NCBI RefSeq assembly: GCF_000948975.2
Contig: NZ_CP059735.1
Coordinates: 4,358,603 to 4,422,602 of the forward strand
DNA length: 64,000 bases
Source of the DNA: Thalassomonas actiniarum
GTDB taxonomy: Bacteria; Pseudomonadota; Gammaproteobacteria; Enterobacterales; Alteromonadaceae
Direction: 5' to 3'
Part shown: piece by piece, positions 1 to 9,589 of the stretch
Position numbering within the stretch: the first letter of the stretch is position 1
Layout: every line of letters starts with the position of its first letter
Notes under the pieces: generated by a model
The model's database searches: none
The model's input: the letters and a program-made list of their open reading frames with translations, nothing else
What the model was told of the DNA's origin: nothing
Made by a program: the position numbers and the translations under genes

Positions 1-1
1 C

Positions 2-823
2 CTGCCCAACACTCAGCCATCGAGTATAGATCTCAGTGGCCGCGTTGCTGCCGGCAGCCGGGACGATATCAATGAAGGCGAATTTAAACGACTCGAGAAC
101 CTGCTGAAAAAACTCAAACCCTGGCGCAAGGGGCCTTATCATATTCATGATCTGCATATAGATACCGAGTGGCGCTCCGACTTTAAATGGGATCGCCTCA
201 AACCTTATATCAGCGACTTAAAAGACCGCTATGTCTTGGATATAGGTTGCGGCAGCGGCTATCATTTATGGCGCATGCGCGGCGAAGGGGCAAAATTTGT
301 TGTCGGTATCGATCCCACCCAGCTGTTTTTAATGCAATTTAAGGCAATTCAGCATTTTATCGGTGATGACCAGGTCAACCTGCTGCCGCTTGGCGTCGAG
401 CAGTTGCCCGAACTCAAGGCCTTTGATACCGTTTTCGCCATGGGGGTCTTGTATCACCGCCGCTCGCCGATAGATTTTCTCTACCAGTTAAAATCCCAGC
501 TGGCCAAAGGCGGCGAGCTGGTACTGGAAACCCTGATCGTCGACGGCGATGTCAATACCGTGCTGGTGCCCGGCGAACGTTACGCCAAAATGCGCAACGT
601 CTGGTTTTTACCCAGCAGCGAGGCCATGTGTGCCTGGATGGAGCGCTGTGGCTTTAAAAATGTCCGTATGGTCAATACCGATGTCACCGCCCTGGATGAG
701 CAGCGTAAAACCGAGTGGATAGATACCGAGTCTTTACAGGACTTTCTTGACCCGGACGATCCGAGCAAAACCATCGAAGGCTACCCGGCCCCCAAACGCG
801 GCATCTTTATTGCCAATGTCTAA
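2..823 (+). CDS. cmoB: tRNA U34 carboxymethyltransferase CmoB, 5'-truncated by the window edge
   Basis: CmoB transfers the carboxymethyl group of carboxy-SAM to 5-hydroxyuridine at tRNA position 34, making cmo5U. The frame is open from base 2, and 273 residues are visible; the family is about 320 long, so roughly 50 N-terminal residues lie outside. A segment with KPWRKGPY and [12 protein letters not shown] leads into the Rossmann glycine motif DIGCGSGYH, followed by GIDPTQLFL and the [10 protein letters not shown] stretch typical of CmoB. The TTG at 236 is internal and not a start. CmoA is usually the upstream partner and would be outside the window. A 9-bp hairpin follows the stop. Confidence 0.93.
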   Translation: MPNTQPSSIDLSGRVAAGSRDDINEGEFKRLENLLKKLKPWRKGPYHIHDLHIDTEWRSDFKWDRLKPYISDLKDRYVLDIGCGSGYHLWRMRGEGAKFVVGIDPTQLFLMQFKAIQHFIGDDQVNLLPLGVEQLPELKAFDTVFAMGVLYHRRSPIDFLYQLKSQLAKGGELVLETLIVDGDVNTVLVPGERYAKMRNVWFLPSSEAMCAWMERCGFKNVRMVNTDVTALDEQRKTEWIDTESLQDFLDPDDPSKTIEGYPAPKRGIFIANV

Positions 824-844
824 GCCGGTGGCAGCAGTACATGA

Positions 845-869
845 TTTAGCCGGGACTTAACCGGCTAAA
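845..869 (+). terminator. hairpin after cmoB
   Basis: TTTAGCCGG (845-853) pairs with CCGGCTAAA (861-869) around a 7-nt loop, just after the cmoB stop. There is no U-tract behind it, so it may be a weak terminator or an mRNA-stabilising stem. Confidence 0.45.
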
Positions 870-904
870 CAGTCAATGCCAGAGAAAACAGAAGACGGGA
901 CATT

Positions 905-1813
905 ATGATAGATAAGATTTTCCGCGCAAAATCCACCCTAGAACAATGGCGTATCCTGCAATCCGTCGTCGATTATGGCGGTTATGCCAAGGCCGCCGAA
1001 AAGCTCAATAAGAGCCAGTCCTCCCTGAACCATGCCGTGGCTAAATTGCAAAACCAGCTGGGTATTACCCTGCTGGAAGTCAAAGGCAGAAAAGCTTATT
1101 TAACCAGTGCCGGAGAGACCATGTTGCGCCGCTCCCGGCAGATCATGCAGGATATCGAAGCACTGGAATCGCTGGCGCAAACCCTGGATAAAGGCTGGGA
1201 GCCGGAAATTATCCTCGCGGTAGAAATCCTCTATCCAAAAAATCACTTATATCAGATATTGAATGATTTCTTACCGCAAAGCCGCGGCAGCCGGTTAAAA
1301 ATTCGAGAAGAAGTGATCTCCGGCAGTGTCGAAGCGGTAAAAACCAAGTCTGCCGATATAGTGATCACCAACATAGTCCCGCAGGGCTATTTACCCAATA
1401 CCCTGTGCAATGTCAGCATGATAGCCGTATGTGCCAGCGATAACCTGGCTATCGCACAGACACCGGTAAAACAGGAAGAATTAGCCAGTAATTTACAGAT
1501 AGTGATCAGCGAAACCGGGGTGACCAAAAATGAATTGGGCTGGTTAAAGGCGGAACAGCGCTGGACGGTTTCCAATTTCCATGAGGCGGTAGCCATTTTA
1601 AAAACCGGTATAGGGTTTTGCTGGTTGCCGACAGCCATGGCCACCCCTTTGCTGGCAAGCGGAGAACTAAGAAAAATAACCATTACCGACCATCACCACA
1701 GGGAAGTCCCTATGCATTTAGTGCTGCCGGACAGGGACAGCGCCGGACCGGGTACTTTACTGCTGGAGCAGCTGTTTTATCGCCATCACGGGCTATTTTC
1801 CGAATCTGAGTAA
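905..1813 (+). CDS. LysR family transcriptional regulator
   Basis: This 302-residue protein has an N-terminal winged helix-turn-helix (about residues 10-65, AKAAEKLNKSQSSLNHAVAKL) and a LysR-type effector-binding domain from about residue 95. The length fits the family. The ATG follows GACGGGA. It is transcribed toward the opposite-strand solute-binding protein gene, and only 27 bp separate the two stops. The HTH has the unusual SQSSLNHAV recognition helix. The target is unknown; the usual divergent neighbour would be cmoB, which is not a typical LysR target, so it may act elsewhere. Confidence 0.85.
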   Translation: MIDKIFRAKSTLEQWRILQSVVDYGGYAKAAEKLNKSQSSLNHAVAKLQNQLGITLLEVKGRKAYLTSAGETMLRRSRQIMQDIEALESLAQTLDKGWEPEIILAVEILYPKNHLYQILNDFLPQSRGSRLKIREEVISGSVEAVKTKSADIVITNIVPQGYLPNTLCNVSMIAVCASDNLAIAQTPVKQEELASNLQIVISETGVTKNELGWLKAEQRWTVSNFHEAVAILKTGIGFCWLPTAMATPLLASGELRKITITDHHHREVPMHLVLPDRDSAGPGTLLLEQLFYRHHGLFSESE

Positions 1814-1840
1814 AGCAGTTCCCTTTACCTGTATCGCCAG

Positions 1841-2692
1841 TTATTCCAGATAATTATCCAGAATACGTTGGTAAGTACCATTTGCCTTGATCTCTGTTAT
1901 CCCCAGATCAAATTTATCGCGAATTTCTTGAGATTTAAAACCGGCGGAATAAAACCTTTCCTTAAAAATATAATGCACATCCACCGGCTGTAAATACTTG
2001 CCGGAGCGGTGATTATGGAGAAAATATTTAAAAATATTAATATCGAGAATAATCACCTCGGTTTTACCCGTATACATCATTTCAATTTGCTCCAGCTGCA
2101 GCGCCACCTCCCGGTAGTTAAGGGAATAGGCGATAGCATCCCCGTACCTGCTTCCGAGGTATTTTTTCGCATTCTGAAAAGCGATGATGTTTTTTCCGGT
2201 TAAATCTTCAATAACCTTCAGGGACAGCCCCAGGCTTGCCAGGCTGACGGCGACATTTTGATAAGTAATATAAGGCTTGGAAATGTATGCCCCTTCTGAC
2301 TTGAAGTTATGGGGGACGGTAATAATGCCGTCGACATTCCAGCGCTGGAAACCACTGATATTACGCCCTAGCGGCATATGGATAAACTGGGGAATAATTC
2401 GCTGGGTTAAAAAAGCGGCTTTAATGATATCGAGCTGTAAGCCGGAGTTTTGCTCCTGGATAATGAATGGCGGTTTAGACAAGCCGGTGATCAGCTCCAC
2501 CATAGTGCTTTTTGGCTCGTCCGCATCAGGCTCCTGCAGCTGCGATTGCTCAACGGGTATCGTACTAACGCCAGGTGATTCGTCCTCACCGTCACTGCTT
2601 GGACAAAAGAACATGATGGCAACAACACCAAGACAGATGAAAAATAACAGCCATTTATTCAAAAAAAATACCCCAAACGTGTATTTATTCAT
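1841..2692 (-). CDS. Membrane-anchored periplasmic solute-binding-like protein (SBP_bac_3 type)
   Basis: About 283 residues from the ATG at 2692; a longer frame to 2707 would need a TTG. A short cytoplasmic N-terminus is followed by one hydrophobic segment (about 12-31, WLLFFICLGVVAIMFF) and a Ser/Glu/Asp-rich linker. The rest resembles family-3 extracellular solute-binding proteins (PPFIIQEQNSGLQLDIIKAAF; AYISKPYITYQNVAVSLA; GITEIKANGTYQRILDNYL). No permease or ATPase gene is adjacent, so it may be a sensor-like or orphan binding protein. There is no lipobox, so the N-terminal helix probably acts as an uncleaved anchor. Confidence 0.72.
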   Translation of the reverse strand: MNKYTFGVFFLNKWLLFFICLGVVAIMFFCPSSDGEDESPGVSTIPVEQSQLQEPDADEPKSTMVELITGLSKPPFIIQEQNSGLQLDIIKAAFLTQRIIPQFIHMPLGRNISGFQRWNVDGIITVPHNFKSEGAYISKPYITYQNVAVSLASLGLSLKVIEDLTGKNIIAFQNAKKYLGSRYGDAIAYSLNYREVALQLEQIEMMYTGKTEVIILDINIFKYFLHNHRSGKYLQPVDVHYIFKERFYSAGFKSQEIRDKFDLGITEIKANGTYQRILDNYLE

Positions 2693-2877
2693 TGGATAGT
2701 TGCACAAAACGATGAAAATTAAGTAATGTAGTTAACAACAACATTTGCAGACACTATCTATACCCCAACAACTTATGGCTGCCAGCTTCAATACCAAGTT
2801 AAGACCTGCCATCTCCCTTGCCCGGGTATATTATGCAGTAAAGATGATCAGCGAGAGTTAGTCAAATCAGGAGCACT

Positions 2878-4197
2878 ATGAATCAAATATGGACAGAAAG
2901 ACGCCAGCCCAGTCTCAGTAAACGCCAGCATGATCACCGCAGTCCCTTCCAGCGGGACCGGGCCAGGATCCTGCATTCTGCCGCTTTTCGCCGCCTGCAA
3001 TCGAAAACCCAGGTGATGAGCAGCGGCCAGAGTGACTTTTACCGCACCCGGCTGACCCACTCGCTCGAAGCGGCCCAGATAGGCTCGGGCATCACCGCGC
3101 AACTGCGCTCCAAATACCCGGAGCAAACGGCGCTTTTACTGCCCAGCGATGACACCCTGATAGAATCCATCTGTTTGGCCCATGATATCGGCCATCCGCC
3201 GTTTGGCCACGGCGGTGAAGTGGCGCTGCATTATATGATGAAGGGCCACGGCGGTTTTGAGGGTAACGGCCAGACTTTCCGTATCGTCGCCCGGCTTGAG
3301 CCCTTTAGCGAACGTTTCGGCATGAACCTAACCCGGCGCACTTTGCTCGGCCTGCTCAAATACCCGCAAACCATAGACAACCTCAAACGGGAGGAGACAC
3401 CGGCTTTTCCGGATAATTTCCGCCAGTTAAATGCCCGCGACTGGCATCCCCCCAAAGGTATTTACCAGGATGATGACGATATTCTCGACTGGGTGTTATT
3501 ACCCCTGTCCGCCAAAGATAAAAGCCTGTTTCAACAGTTTAAGGAGAAAAACGGCCAGCACCATAAAACCCGGTTTAAGTCTTTTGACTGCTCGGTGATG
3601 GAGCTCGCCGATGATATCGCCTACGGCATCCATGATCTTGAAGACGCCATTGTCACCGGCATCGTCAGCCGCAATGATTTTGAGCAGCATGTTATCGAAA
3701 AACTCACCCGGGTCGATGATGCCTGGATACAGGAGTTCAGTCAGGGGCTGACAGACAAACTGTTCAGCGACAAACAATATCTGCAAAAAGATGCCATCGG
3801 CGGCCTGGTCAATTACCTGATCACCGCCATAGAGTTGCACGACATCAATGATAACGGCGAGGTGCAGTTTCAGGAAACCCTGCTCAGGTTTAATGCGGTA
3901 TTGCCCAGCACCACAGCCGAGGTATTGCAAATCTTTAAAGACTTTGTTTTTCAATATGTCATACGGCAAACCTCGATACAGAGGCTGGAATATCGCGGCC
4001 AGCAAATCGTGATGGAATTATTCGAGGCCCTGGCTTCAGATCCGCAGCGTTTGTTACCCGCCAATACCGCCAGGCGCTGGCTCGAAGCCAGTCATAACTA
4101 TGATAATCCCCACAGGGTGATTGCCGATTATGTCGCCGGCATGACCGACGATTACGCTACCCGCCTCTACCAGACACTGTTTGTGCCAAGGGCATAA
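2878..4197 (+). CDS. dGTPase-like HD-domain deoxynucleotide triphosphohydrolase
   Basis: Releases tripolyphosphate from dGTP or related dNTPs. The 439 residues carry the HD metal site: His61 (TRLTHSLEAAQIG), His102-Asp103 (LAHDIGHPPFGHGG) and the later Asp in MELADDIAYGIHDLEDAI. Length and the early RDRARILHSAAFRRLQ motif match the type-2 dGTPase family, which includes anti-phage dGTPases. The ATG follows AGGAGCACT. It stands alone, ending at a hairpin shared with the convergent two-component genes. A role in dNTP homeostasis is likely; anti-phage function is only possible, because no defence gene is adjacent. Confidence 0.88.
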   Translation: MNQIWTERRQPSLSKRQHDHRSPFQRDRARILHSAAFRRLQSKTQVMSSGQSDFYRTRLTHSLEAAQIGSGITAQLRSKYPEQTALLLPSDDTLIESICLAHDIGHPPFGHGGEVALHYMMKGHGGFEGNGQTFRIVARLEPFSERFGMNLTRRTLLGLLKYPQTIDNLKREETPAFPDNFRQLNARDWHPPKGIYQDDDDILDWVLLPLSAKDKSLFQQFKEKNGQHHKTRFKSFDCSVMELADDIAYGIHDLEDAIVTGIVSRNDFEQHVIEKLTRVDDAWIQEFSQGLTDKLFSDKQYLQKDAIGGLVNYLITAIELHDINDNGEVQFQETLLRFNAVLPSTTAEVLQIFKDFVFQYVIRQTSIQRLEYRGQQIVMELFEALASDPQRLLPANTARRWLEASHNYDNPHRVIADYVAGMTDDYATRLYQTLFVPRA

Positions 4198-4208
4198 CAG
4201 CAAGCCCA

Positions 4209-4233
4209 TAGCCGGGGAGTGCAACCCCGGCTA
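4209..4233. terminator. Hairpin between convergent dGTPase and histidine kinase genes
   Basis: TAGCCGGGG (4209-4217) pairs perfectly with CCCCGGCTA (4225-4233) around a 7-nt loop, between two convergent stops. It is GC-rich without a strong U-tract and may serve both directions. Confidence 0.55.
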
Positions 4234-4250
4234 AATATTGGCCATCCGCC

Positions 4251-5537
4251 TTAATCCCGGCTATTGCCAAATGCCAGCACCACAGAAAAATGTGCCTTTT
4301 CCTGCTTGACGGTCAAGGCCCAGTTCAGGCGCTGGCAGATTTTCTTCGCCATCACCAGGCCTAAGCCGTAACCGTAATCCCGGGGATCGCAGTTTTCCAT
4401 CAGCCCGACATCGTTTTCGATTGCCAGTTCCTGGGGCTGTATATGAAAATGGATAAAGGTATCGGCGTATTGGCCGGCATTTTTGATCAACTGGCACAAC
4501 AATAACTTTACTAAGGCATCATGGCTTGTCAGCACAAGGGATTCACGGGCAAAGCTAAATTCCTGTTTTAGCCCTTCGGGCAACAAGGCATGGCTGAGTT
4601 GCCGGATTAACCCCGCCAGCTCTATGGTTTCCTCCTGCTGCCCGGAGTCAAGCCATAGCTGCAGCACGGCGGCACTGATCTGGTTAAGATCTTCACTGAG
4701 CTGTTTGACATCCTCAATGATTTCCACCGAGGCATAGGGCAAATCATCGAGCTGATCGAGCAGCGCCAGGTTGGTATTAAGTTTTGACAGCGGCTGGCGG
4801 ATTTCATGGCTGAGAAAATTGGCAAACTCCCGCTCCCGTTTGATCACTTGCTGTTTTTCCCGGTAATGGTGTTTCACCGACTGCAGCGCCTGGTCAAAGT
4901 CACGGATCATCAAGGGCGGCAGCTTTTGCCCCAAGGCGGTTTCTTGCTCTGCCAGCGGATCTTTAAGATGTAAAGACAACAGTTTCAGCTGGGATTTCAG
5001 CCGGTAGATCACCAGCAGGATCACCACCAAAACCGCGGCAAAGGCCAGCAGGCCAACCAGCAGAAATAACGGCGCCAGGTTAACCGTCTCGCTTTTATCA
5101 AAGCGGTGCAGCAGGTAAAACACCGGCTGGGATGCCTGCTGCTGATAGGCAAGAAAATAGATATCCTGCTCCCGGGTTTCAATAAACACCGGGCTGTTCA
5201 CTTGCCCGGGACGCCAGTGACGTTCAACTTGCTCCCGGATAAAGGCAGGGATCTGCCGGTAATCACGGTAAAACTCCCGAAAGCCGCTATTGAGGATGTC
5301 CGGCGCTATGCCCTCCTGCTCAAGGAAGAGGGCATTTTCGGCATCTTCAAACAAATAAAACTCTGCGGTACCGTCGAGGGCAAAAAAGTAACCGGCGCGG
5401 GAAATAAAAAACCATAACAGCACAATCACAGCAACACTGCCGAGCAAACGCCAGGCAATATAATGTACCAGCGAGCGGCGCTTATGCCCCCTGGCTAAAG
5501 CAGGTGTTCCCTGCTTATGCACATCAGTCTGCTTCAC
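4251..5537 (-). CDS. Sensor histidine kinase
   Basis: Membrane sensor paired with the response regulator that precedes it. TM1 is about residues 27-48, a periplasmic loop runs to about 155, TM2 is 155-178, and the HisKA H-box has the phospho-acceptor at about His244 (NFLSHEIRQPLSKLN). The C-terminal ATPase domain is short and divergent: the N-box LCQLIKNAGQYAD and G2 box DYGYGLGLVMAKKI are visible. The GTG at 5537 overlaps the end of the regulator gene by 14 nt, which suggests translational coupling. An alternative GTG lies at 5522. The signal sensed is not evident. Confidence 0.87.
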   Translation of the reverse strand: MKQTDVHKQGTPALARGHKRRSLVHYIAWRLLGSVAVIVLLWFFISRAGYFFALDGTAEFYLFEDAENALFLEQEGIAPDILNSGFREFYRDYRQIPAFIREQVERHWRPGQVNSPVFIETREQDIYFLAYQQQASQPVFYLLHRFDKSETVNLAPLFLLVGLLAFAAVLVVILLVIYRLKSQLKLLSLHLKDPLAEQETALGQKLPPLMIRDFDQALQSVKHHYREKQQVIKREREFANFLSHEIRQPLSKLNTNLALLDQLDDLPYASVEIIEDVKQLSEDLNQISAAVLQLWLDSGQQEETIELAGLIRQLSHALLPEGLKQEFSFARESLVLTSHDALVKLLLCQLIKNAGQYADTFIHFHIQPQELAIENDVGLMENCDPRDYGYGLGLVMAKKICQRLNWALTVKQEKAHFSVVLAFGNSRD

Positions 5538-6210
5538 GTAACGCCACTCCCTGTTTCGGGGCTATGCTCAGCAAGGCAGCCTCATGCTTGCGGCTGATAT
5601 TATTGCGCAAGCGCGAGATCAGAGACTTGTACATATCATTGCTGGCATCGGTATCTGTCCAAATGGTCGATAAGATGGTGGCTTTGGGGACATAGGCCGG
5701 GCTGGTGCGGCATAACAGCGCCAGCAGCTGCCATTGCTGGGGAGACAGGGTGATCGCCCGCCCTGCCCTTTGGATGATTTTTTCGGAGAAATTCACCTGC
5801 AGATCTGCCAGGGTAAAAGTATCGGCATTCTCCGGCTGTTTTCGCGCCAGCAGCTTTAACCGTATCGCCAGCTCCGCCATGGCAAAAGGTTTGGTCAGGT
5901 AATCCAGGGCGCCGGCTTCAAAGGCGGCAACTTTATCTTCCAAAGCGGATTGTCCCGTTAAAAACAAGATCGGGATCTGCGGTAAGGTGTTTCTGAGTGT
6001 TTTTGCCAGCGCCACCCCATTGCCGTCGGGTAAATTCATATCCAGGATGACGGCATCATAAACCGCCTCCGGGGCCGAAGCGGCATCTTCACTGATGGCC
6101 AGGGCCTGCCTGATGCCGGCGGCATAATCGACTTCTATGCCTTCATTTTCCAAAAAATTAATGGTCTGCTGGGCTAACTTGCTATCATCTTCAACAAAAA
6201 GCACTATCAT
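5524..6210 (-). CDS. OmpR/PhoB-family response regulator
   Basis: This 228-residue two-domain regulator has a receiver domain (1-120) with the acidic pair EDD at 7-9, phospho-acceptor Asp57 (AVILDMNLPDG) and Lys107 (LTKPF), and a C-terminal winged-helix DNA-binding domain (about 130-225, LSPQQWQLLALLCRTSP; SNDMYKSLISRLRNNI). It is the first gene of a leftward pair with the overlapping kinase. The divergent amidohydrolase lipoprotein gene starts 123 bp away, so the shared intergenic region may hold its own or that gene's control site. Confidence 0.9.
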   Translation of the reverse strand: MIVLFVEDDSKLAQQTINFLENEGIEVDYAAGIRQALAISEDAASAPEAVYDAVILDMNLPDGNGVALAKTLRNTLPQIPILFLTGQSALEDKVAAFEAGALDYLTKPFAMAELAIRLKLLARKQPENADTFTLADLQVNFSEKIIQRAGRAITLSPQQWQLLALLCRTSPAYVPKATILSTIWTDTDASNDMYKSLISRLRNNISRKHEAALLSIAPKQGVALREAD

Positions 6211-6333
6211 ATCGGGATTAACATTCGCGAAATATTGTCTTCAATGGCGTTACTATAACAAGATGTCGTGCCAGCGGTTACCTTTTCGTTACCCGGGGTT
6301 TGCTAAATTGGCTTTTCACTTCAGGAGCAAGCA

Positions 6334-8055
6334 ATGAAAGAGCGTTTTATGAACTTAGCAACTTGTCTGTTAGCCATGTCTTTAAGTGGCTGTAGCGGCG
6401 AAAACGGCGCCGACCCCCAGCAAACGGTCACACCGTCAACTTCCGTTAAGGAGCAGCTGGCCAACACTGTTTTTACCAACGGTAACATCTATACCGTCAA
6501 CCCCGAGCAGCCAAGCGCCCAGGCGCTGGCATTGAAAGACGGGGAAATCATCTTTGTCGGCGACGACAGTCAGGTACAGAATTTTATCGGCGACAATACC
6601 CGGGTCATCAATTTACAGGGAAAAATGATGATGCCGGGGATCCACGATGTCCACATGCACCCGTTAGAGTCCGGCTCGGACACCACCCATTTTAGCTTAA
6701 ACGAAGCAGAAACGGATGTGGAATATTTTATCGATGATATCATAGACGCCGCCGCCAGAAATCCGCAGGCCAGCTGGCTGGTGGGCTACGGTCATACCAT
6801 AGAAGCGCTGCTCAATGCCGAGCGTAACCCGAGGGAAATCCTTGATGATGCCGTAGCGGACCGCCCGGTGATCATTATGGAGCAGACTTCCCATTCCATG
6901 TGGGTCAACTCCAAAGCACTGGCGCTGGCCAATATTAGTGCCAGCAGCCAGGATCCCATCGGCGGCGTGATCAGCCGGGACAGCTTCAACCGTCCCGACG
7001 GCATCCTATACGATAATGCCGGTGATATTGTCATGGAAATCGCCATCAACGCACAAAACGATGCCGCCGCTAAAGACTACCGGGGCTTTGTCGAATATAC
7101 CCAGCCCGAACTCAATAAACACGGTATCACCGCCATCAGCGACGCCCGTACCTACTGGCAGCGAAATCATCTCAACACCTGGCAGGAGCTGGCGAAAAAC
7201 AATGAGCTGAGCCTGCGCGTCAGCCTGGGCCTATGGGCCTATCCCGAGGCCAATGACGCCACGCAAATTACCCGGCTGCTTGATATGTACCAGGCAAACC
7301 CTGCCAGCTTATTAAAGGTGAACCAGGTAAAATTTTATATGGACGGTATTTTAAACAATACCACCGCAGCCCTGCATCAGCCTTATGAAATCGATCTGTT
7401 GGGCCTGCATGGCAATAAAGGCTTAAATTATTTCACCCCGCAGCGGCTGGAAAAATACCTTAAGGCGCTGGAGCCGGCAGGCTTTGATTTTAATATCCAC
7501 GCCATCGGCGACAGGGGCATTAGCGAAGCGCTCGATGCCATCGAAAATGCCTCAAACGGCAAGGCACGCCACCGCCTGACCCATTTGGAAATCATGGATC
7601 CCAAAGACTACCCGCGCTTTGCCGCATTAAATGTCATTGCCGACGCCCAGGTGGCGGGTGAATTTACCAAACCGCAGCACTGGCAGGAAAACATTGACTA
7701 TATCGGCGCCGAGCGCGCCGACGATATCATCCCCATCGGCTCTTTGCTGGATAATAACGCCAGGCTGACCCTGAGCAGTGACTGGAATGTCAGCACCTTT
7801 AATCCTTTTGTCGGCATTGCCAATGCGATTACCCGCACGCCGCAGGCCATTTCACTATCCGATGCCATCCTGGCCTATACCCTCAACGGCGCTTACGCCA
7901 TGCGCCAGGACGACATTACCGGTTCGATCGAAGTAGGCAAGCGGGGAGATTTGATTGTACTTGACCGGGATTTATTTAATGCCTCTGCCGCACAAATTAA
8001 AAACACCCAAGTGGAAATGACCTGGTTAGACGGCGAACTTATCTACCAAAGATAA
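6334..8055 (+). CDS. YtcJ-like amidohydrolase, probable lipoprotein
   Basis: A 573-residue metal-dependent hydrolase of the amidohydrolase_3 (YtcJ-like) family. The N-terminus has a lipoprotein signal with lipobox LSGC (about residues 17-20). Metal ligands expected in the family are visible: HDVHMH, FNIHAIGDRG, RLTHLEI and the Asp in LSSDWNVSTFNP. The ATG at 6334 follows AGGAGCAAGCA; an internal ATG lies 15 nt on. The substrate is unknown. It is transcribed divergently from the two-component pair and ends at the strong stem shared with nagP. Confidence 0.87.
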   Translation: MKERFMNLATCLLAMSLSGCSGENGADPQQTVTPSTSVKEQLANTVFTNGNIYTVNPEQPSAQALALKDGEIIFVGDDSQVQNFIGDNTRVINLQGKMMMPGIHDVHMHPLESGSDTTHFSLNEAETDVEYFIDDIIDAAARNPQASWLVGYGHTIEALLNAERNPREILDDAVADRPVIIMEQTSHSMWVNSKALALANISASSQDPIGGVISRDSFNRPDGILYDNAGDIVMEIAINAQNDAAAKDYRGFVEYTQPELNKHGITAISDARTYWQRNHLNTWQELAKNNELSLRVSLGLWAYPEANDATQITRLLDMYQANPASLLKVNQVKFYMDGILNNTTAALHQPYEIDLLGLHGNKGLNYFTPQRLEKYLKALEPAGFDFNIHAIGDRGISEALDAIENASNGKARHRLTHLEIMDPKDYPRFAALNVIADAQVAGEFTKPQHWQENIDYIGAERADDIIPIGSLLDNNARLTLSSDWNVSTFNPFVGIANAITRTPQAISLSDAILAYTLNGAYAMRQDDITGSIEVGKRGDLIVLDRDLFNASAAQIKNTQVEMTWLDGELIYQR

Positions 8056-8088
8056 GTTCACTCATGCCCTGTCCTGTAAATAAAAAAA

Positions 8089-8130
8089 CGGCTATTGGCA
8101 GCTTGCTCTCACATAAGTTGCCAATAGCCG
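8089..8130 (-). terminator. Intrinsic terminator of the nag operon
   Basis: CGGCTATTGGCA (8089-8100) and TGCCAATAGCCG (8119-8130) form a perfect 12-bp stem. On the minus strand it is followed by seven U, so it is a textbook terminator for nagP. It may also stop the convergent amidohydrolase transcript. Confidence 0.88.
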
Positions 8131-8162
8131 GTGTCTTTTCAGACCAGGGGAAGAAAAACCTT

Positions 8163-9494
8163 TTATGACCAGCGGGTCATCTTGTGGCCTTTAACGGCAT
8201 AAAACAGGATAAAGCAATAGATAGGCAGCATCATCCAATAGGCACTTTGTCCGCCTAAACCTTCAGACAAGACACCGTAAACCAAAGGCAGAATCGCGCC
8301 GCCGGAAATCCCCATGATAAGCAGCGCCGAACCTTTGGCGGTTAGCTGCCCTAAACCTTTTAACGCCAGCGGCCATACCGCCGGCCATACCAGGGCATTG
8401 GCAAAACCTAACAGGGCGATAAAGGTGATGGTATCGGGCAAAGTGGCGATACCGCTCCAGCCCCATAATACTTGGGAAACGCCGCTGCTGCCCGGATCAG
8501 AAAGCACCACGAACAAAGAAAATATCAGGCCGCTTACCGCAGAAGCCATTAACGCGGTTTCCTGCTGGATAAAACGGGGAATAATGGCAATGCCCAGGGC
8601 GTAACCTATCAGCATAAAGGCCATGGTATAAGAAGTTAACGAGGTGGCATTGGCGACCCCTAAATTCGAAGCAAATAACCCTATGGTATCCCCGGCAATC
8701 ACTTCTGCGCCGACATAGACAAATAAGGTTAGTGCTCCCAATACCAGCGCAGGGTATTGCAGTACTGAAGTTTTCGTTTCCTTTTCGCCCTGTGTCTCAA
8801 CTAAGGCCTGATCTTCGTCAAAAGATAATTCCGGCAAAGGCGATTTTTTCAATAATGCCGCCAGCACTACAAAAATGGCCGCCATGCCTAAATAAGGATA
8901 AATCAAACCGGAGGACAAGCGTTCAATGGTATCGGCTTTTTCTGCGGCAGGCATCTGCTCCAGGCTCAGGGCGGAAATACCGGCAAAGTCCCCTAACACC
9001 AGGGCAGTAAACGCCAGCGGGGCAATAACACCGGCGCCTTTATTCATCAGGCCCATAAACATGATACGCACCGCAGCGCTGTCTACCGGCCCCACTTTGA
9101 CCACATAAGGATTGGCGGCGGTTTGCAGCAAAGTCATGCCGCTGCCGATAATAAACTGCGCCAGTAAAAACAGTGAAAATGCCTGATTGGAAGCCGCCGG
9201 AATATAAAATAAAAAGCCGACCACCAAGAGCAGCAACCCCAGGGCCATACCGTTTTTATAACCGGTGCGCTCTAATACCGAGGCCGACGGCAGCGCCATG
9301 GCGGTATAGGCAAAATAAAAGGCAAAGGCGACAAATAACGCCTCGGTTTCTGTGAGCTGACACACCATTTGCAAATAAGGGATCAGGGCGCCGTTTTGCC
9401 AGGTGACAAAGCCAAACACAAAAAACAAGGCCGCGATGATCGCTAGCGGAACAAAATTTCCTGTTGTTCTTTCATTGGTTAACGTTATTTCCAT
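8163..9494 (-). CDS. nagP: GlcNAc permease NagP (sugar MFS, FHS family)
   Basis: Inner-membrane sugar/H+ symporter, 443 residues with about 12 hydrophobic segments. It resembles the FucP/GluP (fucose-glucose-galactose permease) branch, with FFVFGFVTWQNGALIPYLQ in TM1 and TAANPYVVKVGP. In Alteromonadales, NagP replaces the PTS for GlcNAc uptake, and the cytoplasmic kinase nagK lies upstream in the same direction, as expected for a non-PTS route. The ATG follows GAGGAAACT. It sits 95 bp after nagA and may be last in the nagK-nagB-nagA-nagP transcript or may have an extra promoter in that gap. Confidence 0.9.
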   Translation of the reverse strand: MEITLTNERTTGNFVPLAIIAALFFVFGFVTWQNGALIPYLQMVCQLTETEALFVAFAFYFAYTAMALPSASVLERTGYKNGMALGLLLLVVGFLFYIPAASNQAFSLFLLAQFIIGSGMTLLQTAANPYVVKVGPVDSAAVRIMFMGLMNKGAGVIAPLAFTALVLGDFAGISALSLEQMPAAEKADTIERLSSGLIYPYLGMAAIFVVLAALLKKSPLPELSFDEDQALVETQGEKETKTSVLQYPALVLGALTLFVYVGAEVIAGDTIGLFASNLGVANATSLTSYTMAFMLIGYALGIAIIPRFIQQETALMASAVSGLIFSLFVVLSDPGSSGVSQVLWGWSGIATLPDTITFIALLGFANALVWPAVWPLALKGLGQLTAKGSALLIMGISGGAILPLVYGVLSEGLGGQSAYWMMLPIYCFILFYAVKGHKMTRWS

Positions 9495-9589
9495 AGTTTC
9501 CTCATCCCCTTGTCATCAAGTTGCCGTCAAGTTATAAATTATATTGGTATAAAACTTTAAAATCTTTCCGTGCTCTTAAGGTGTAAAAC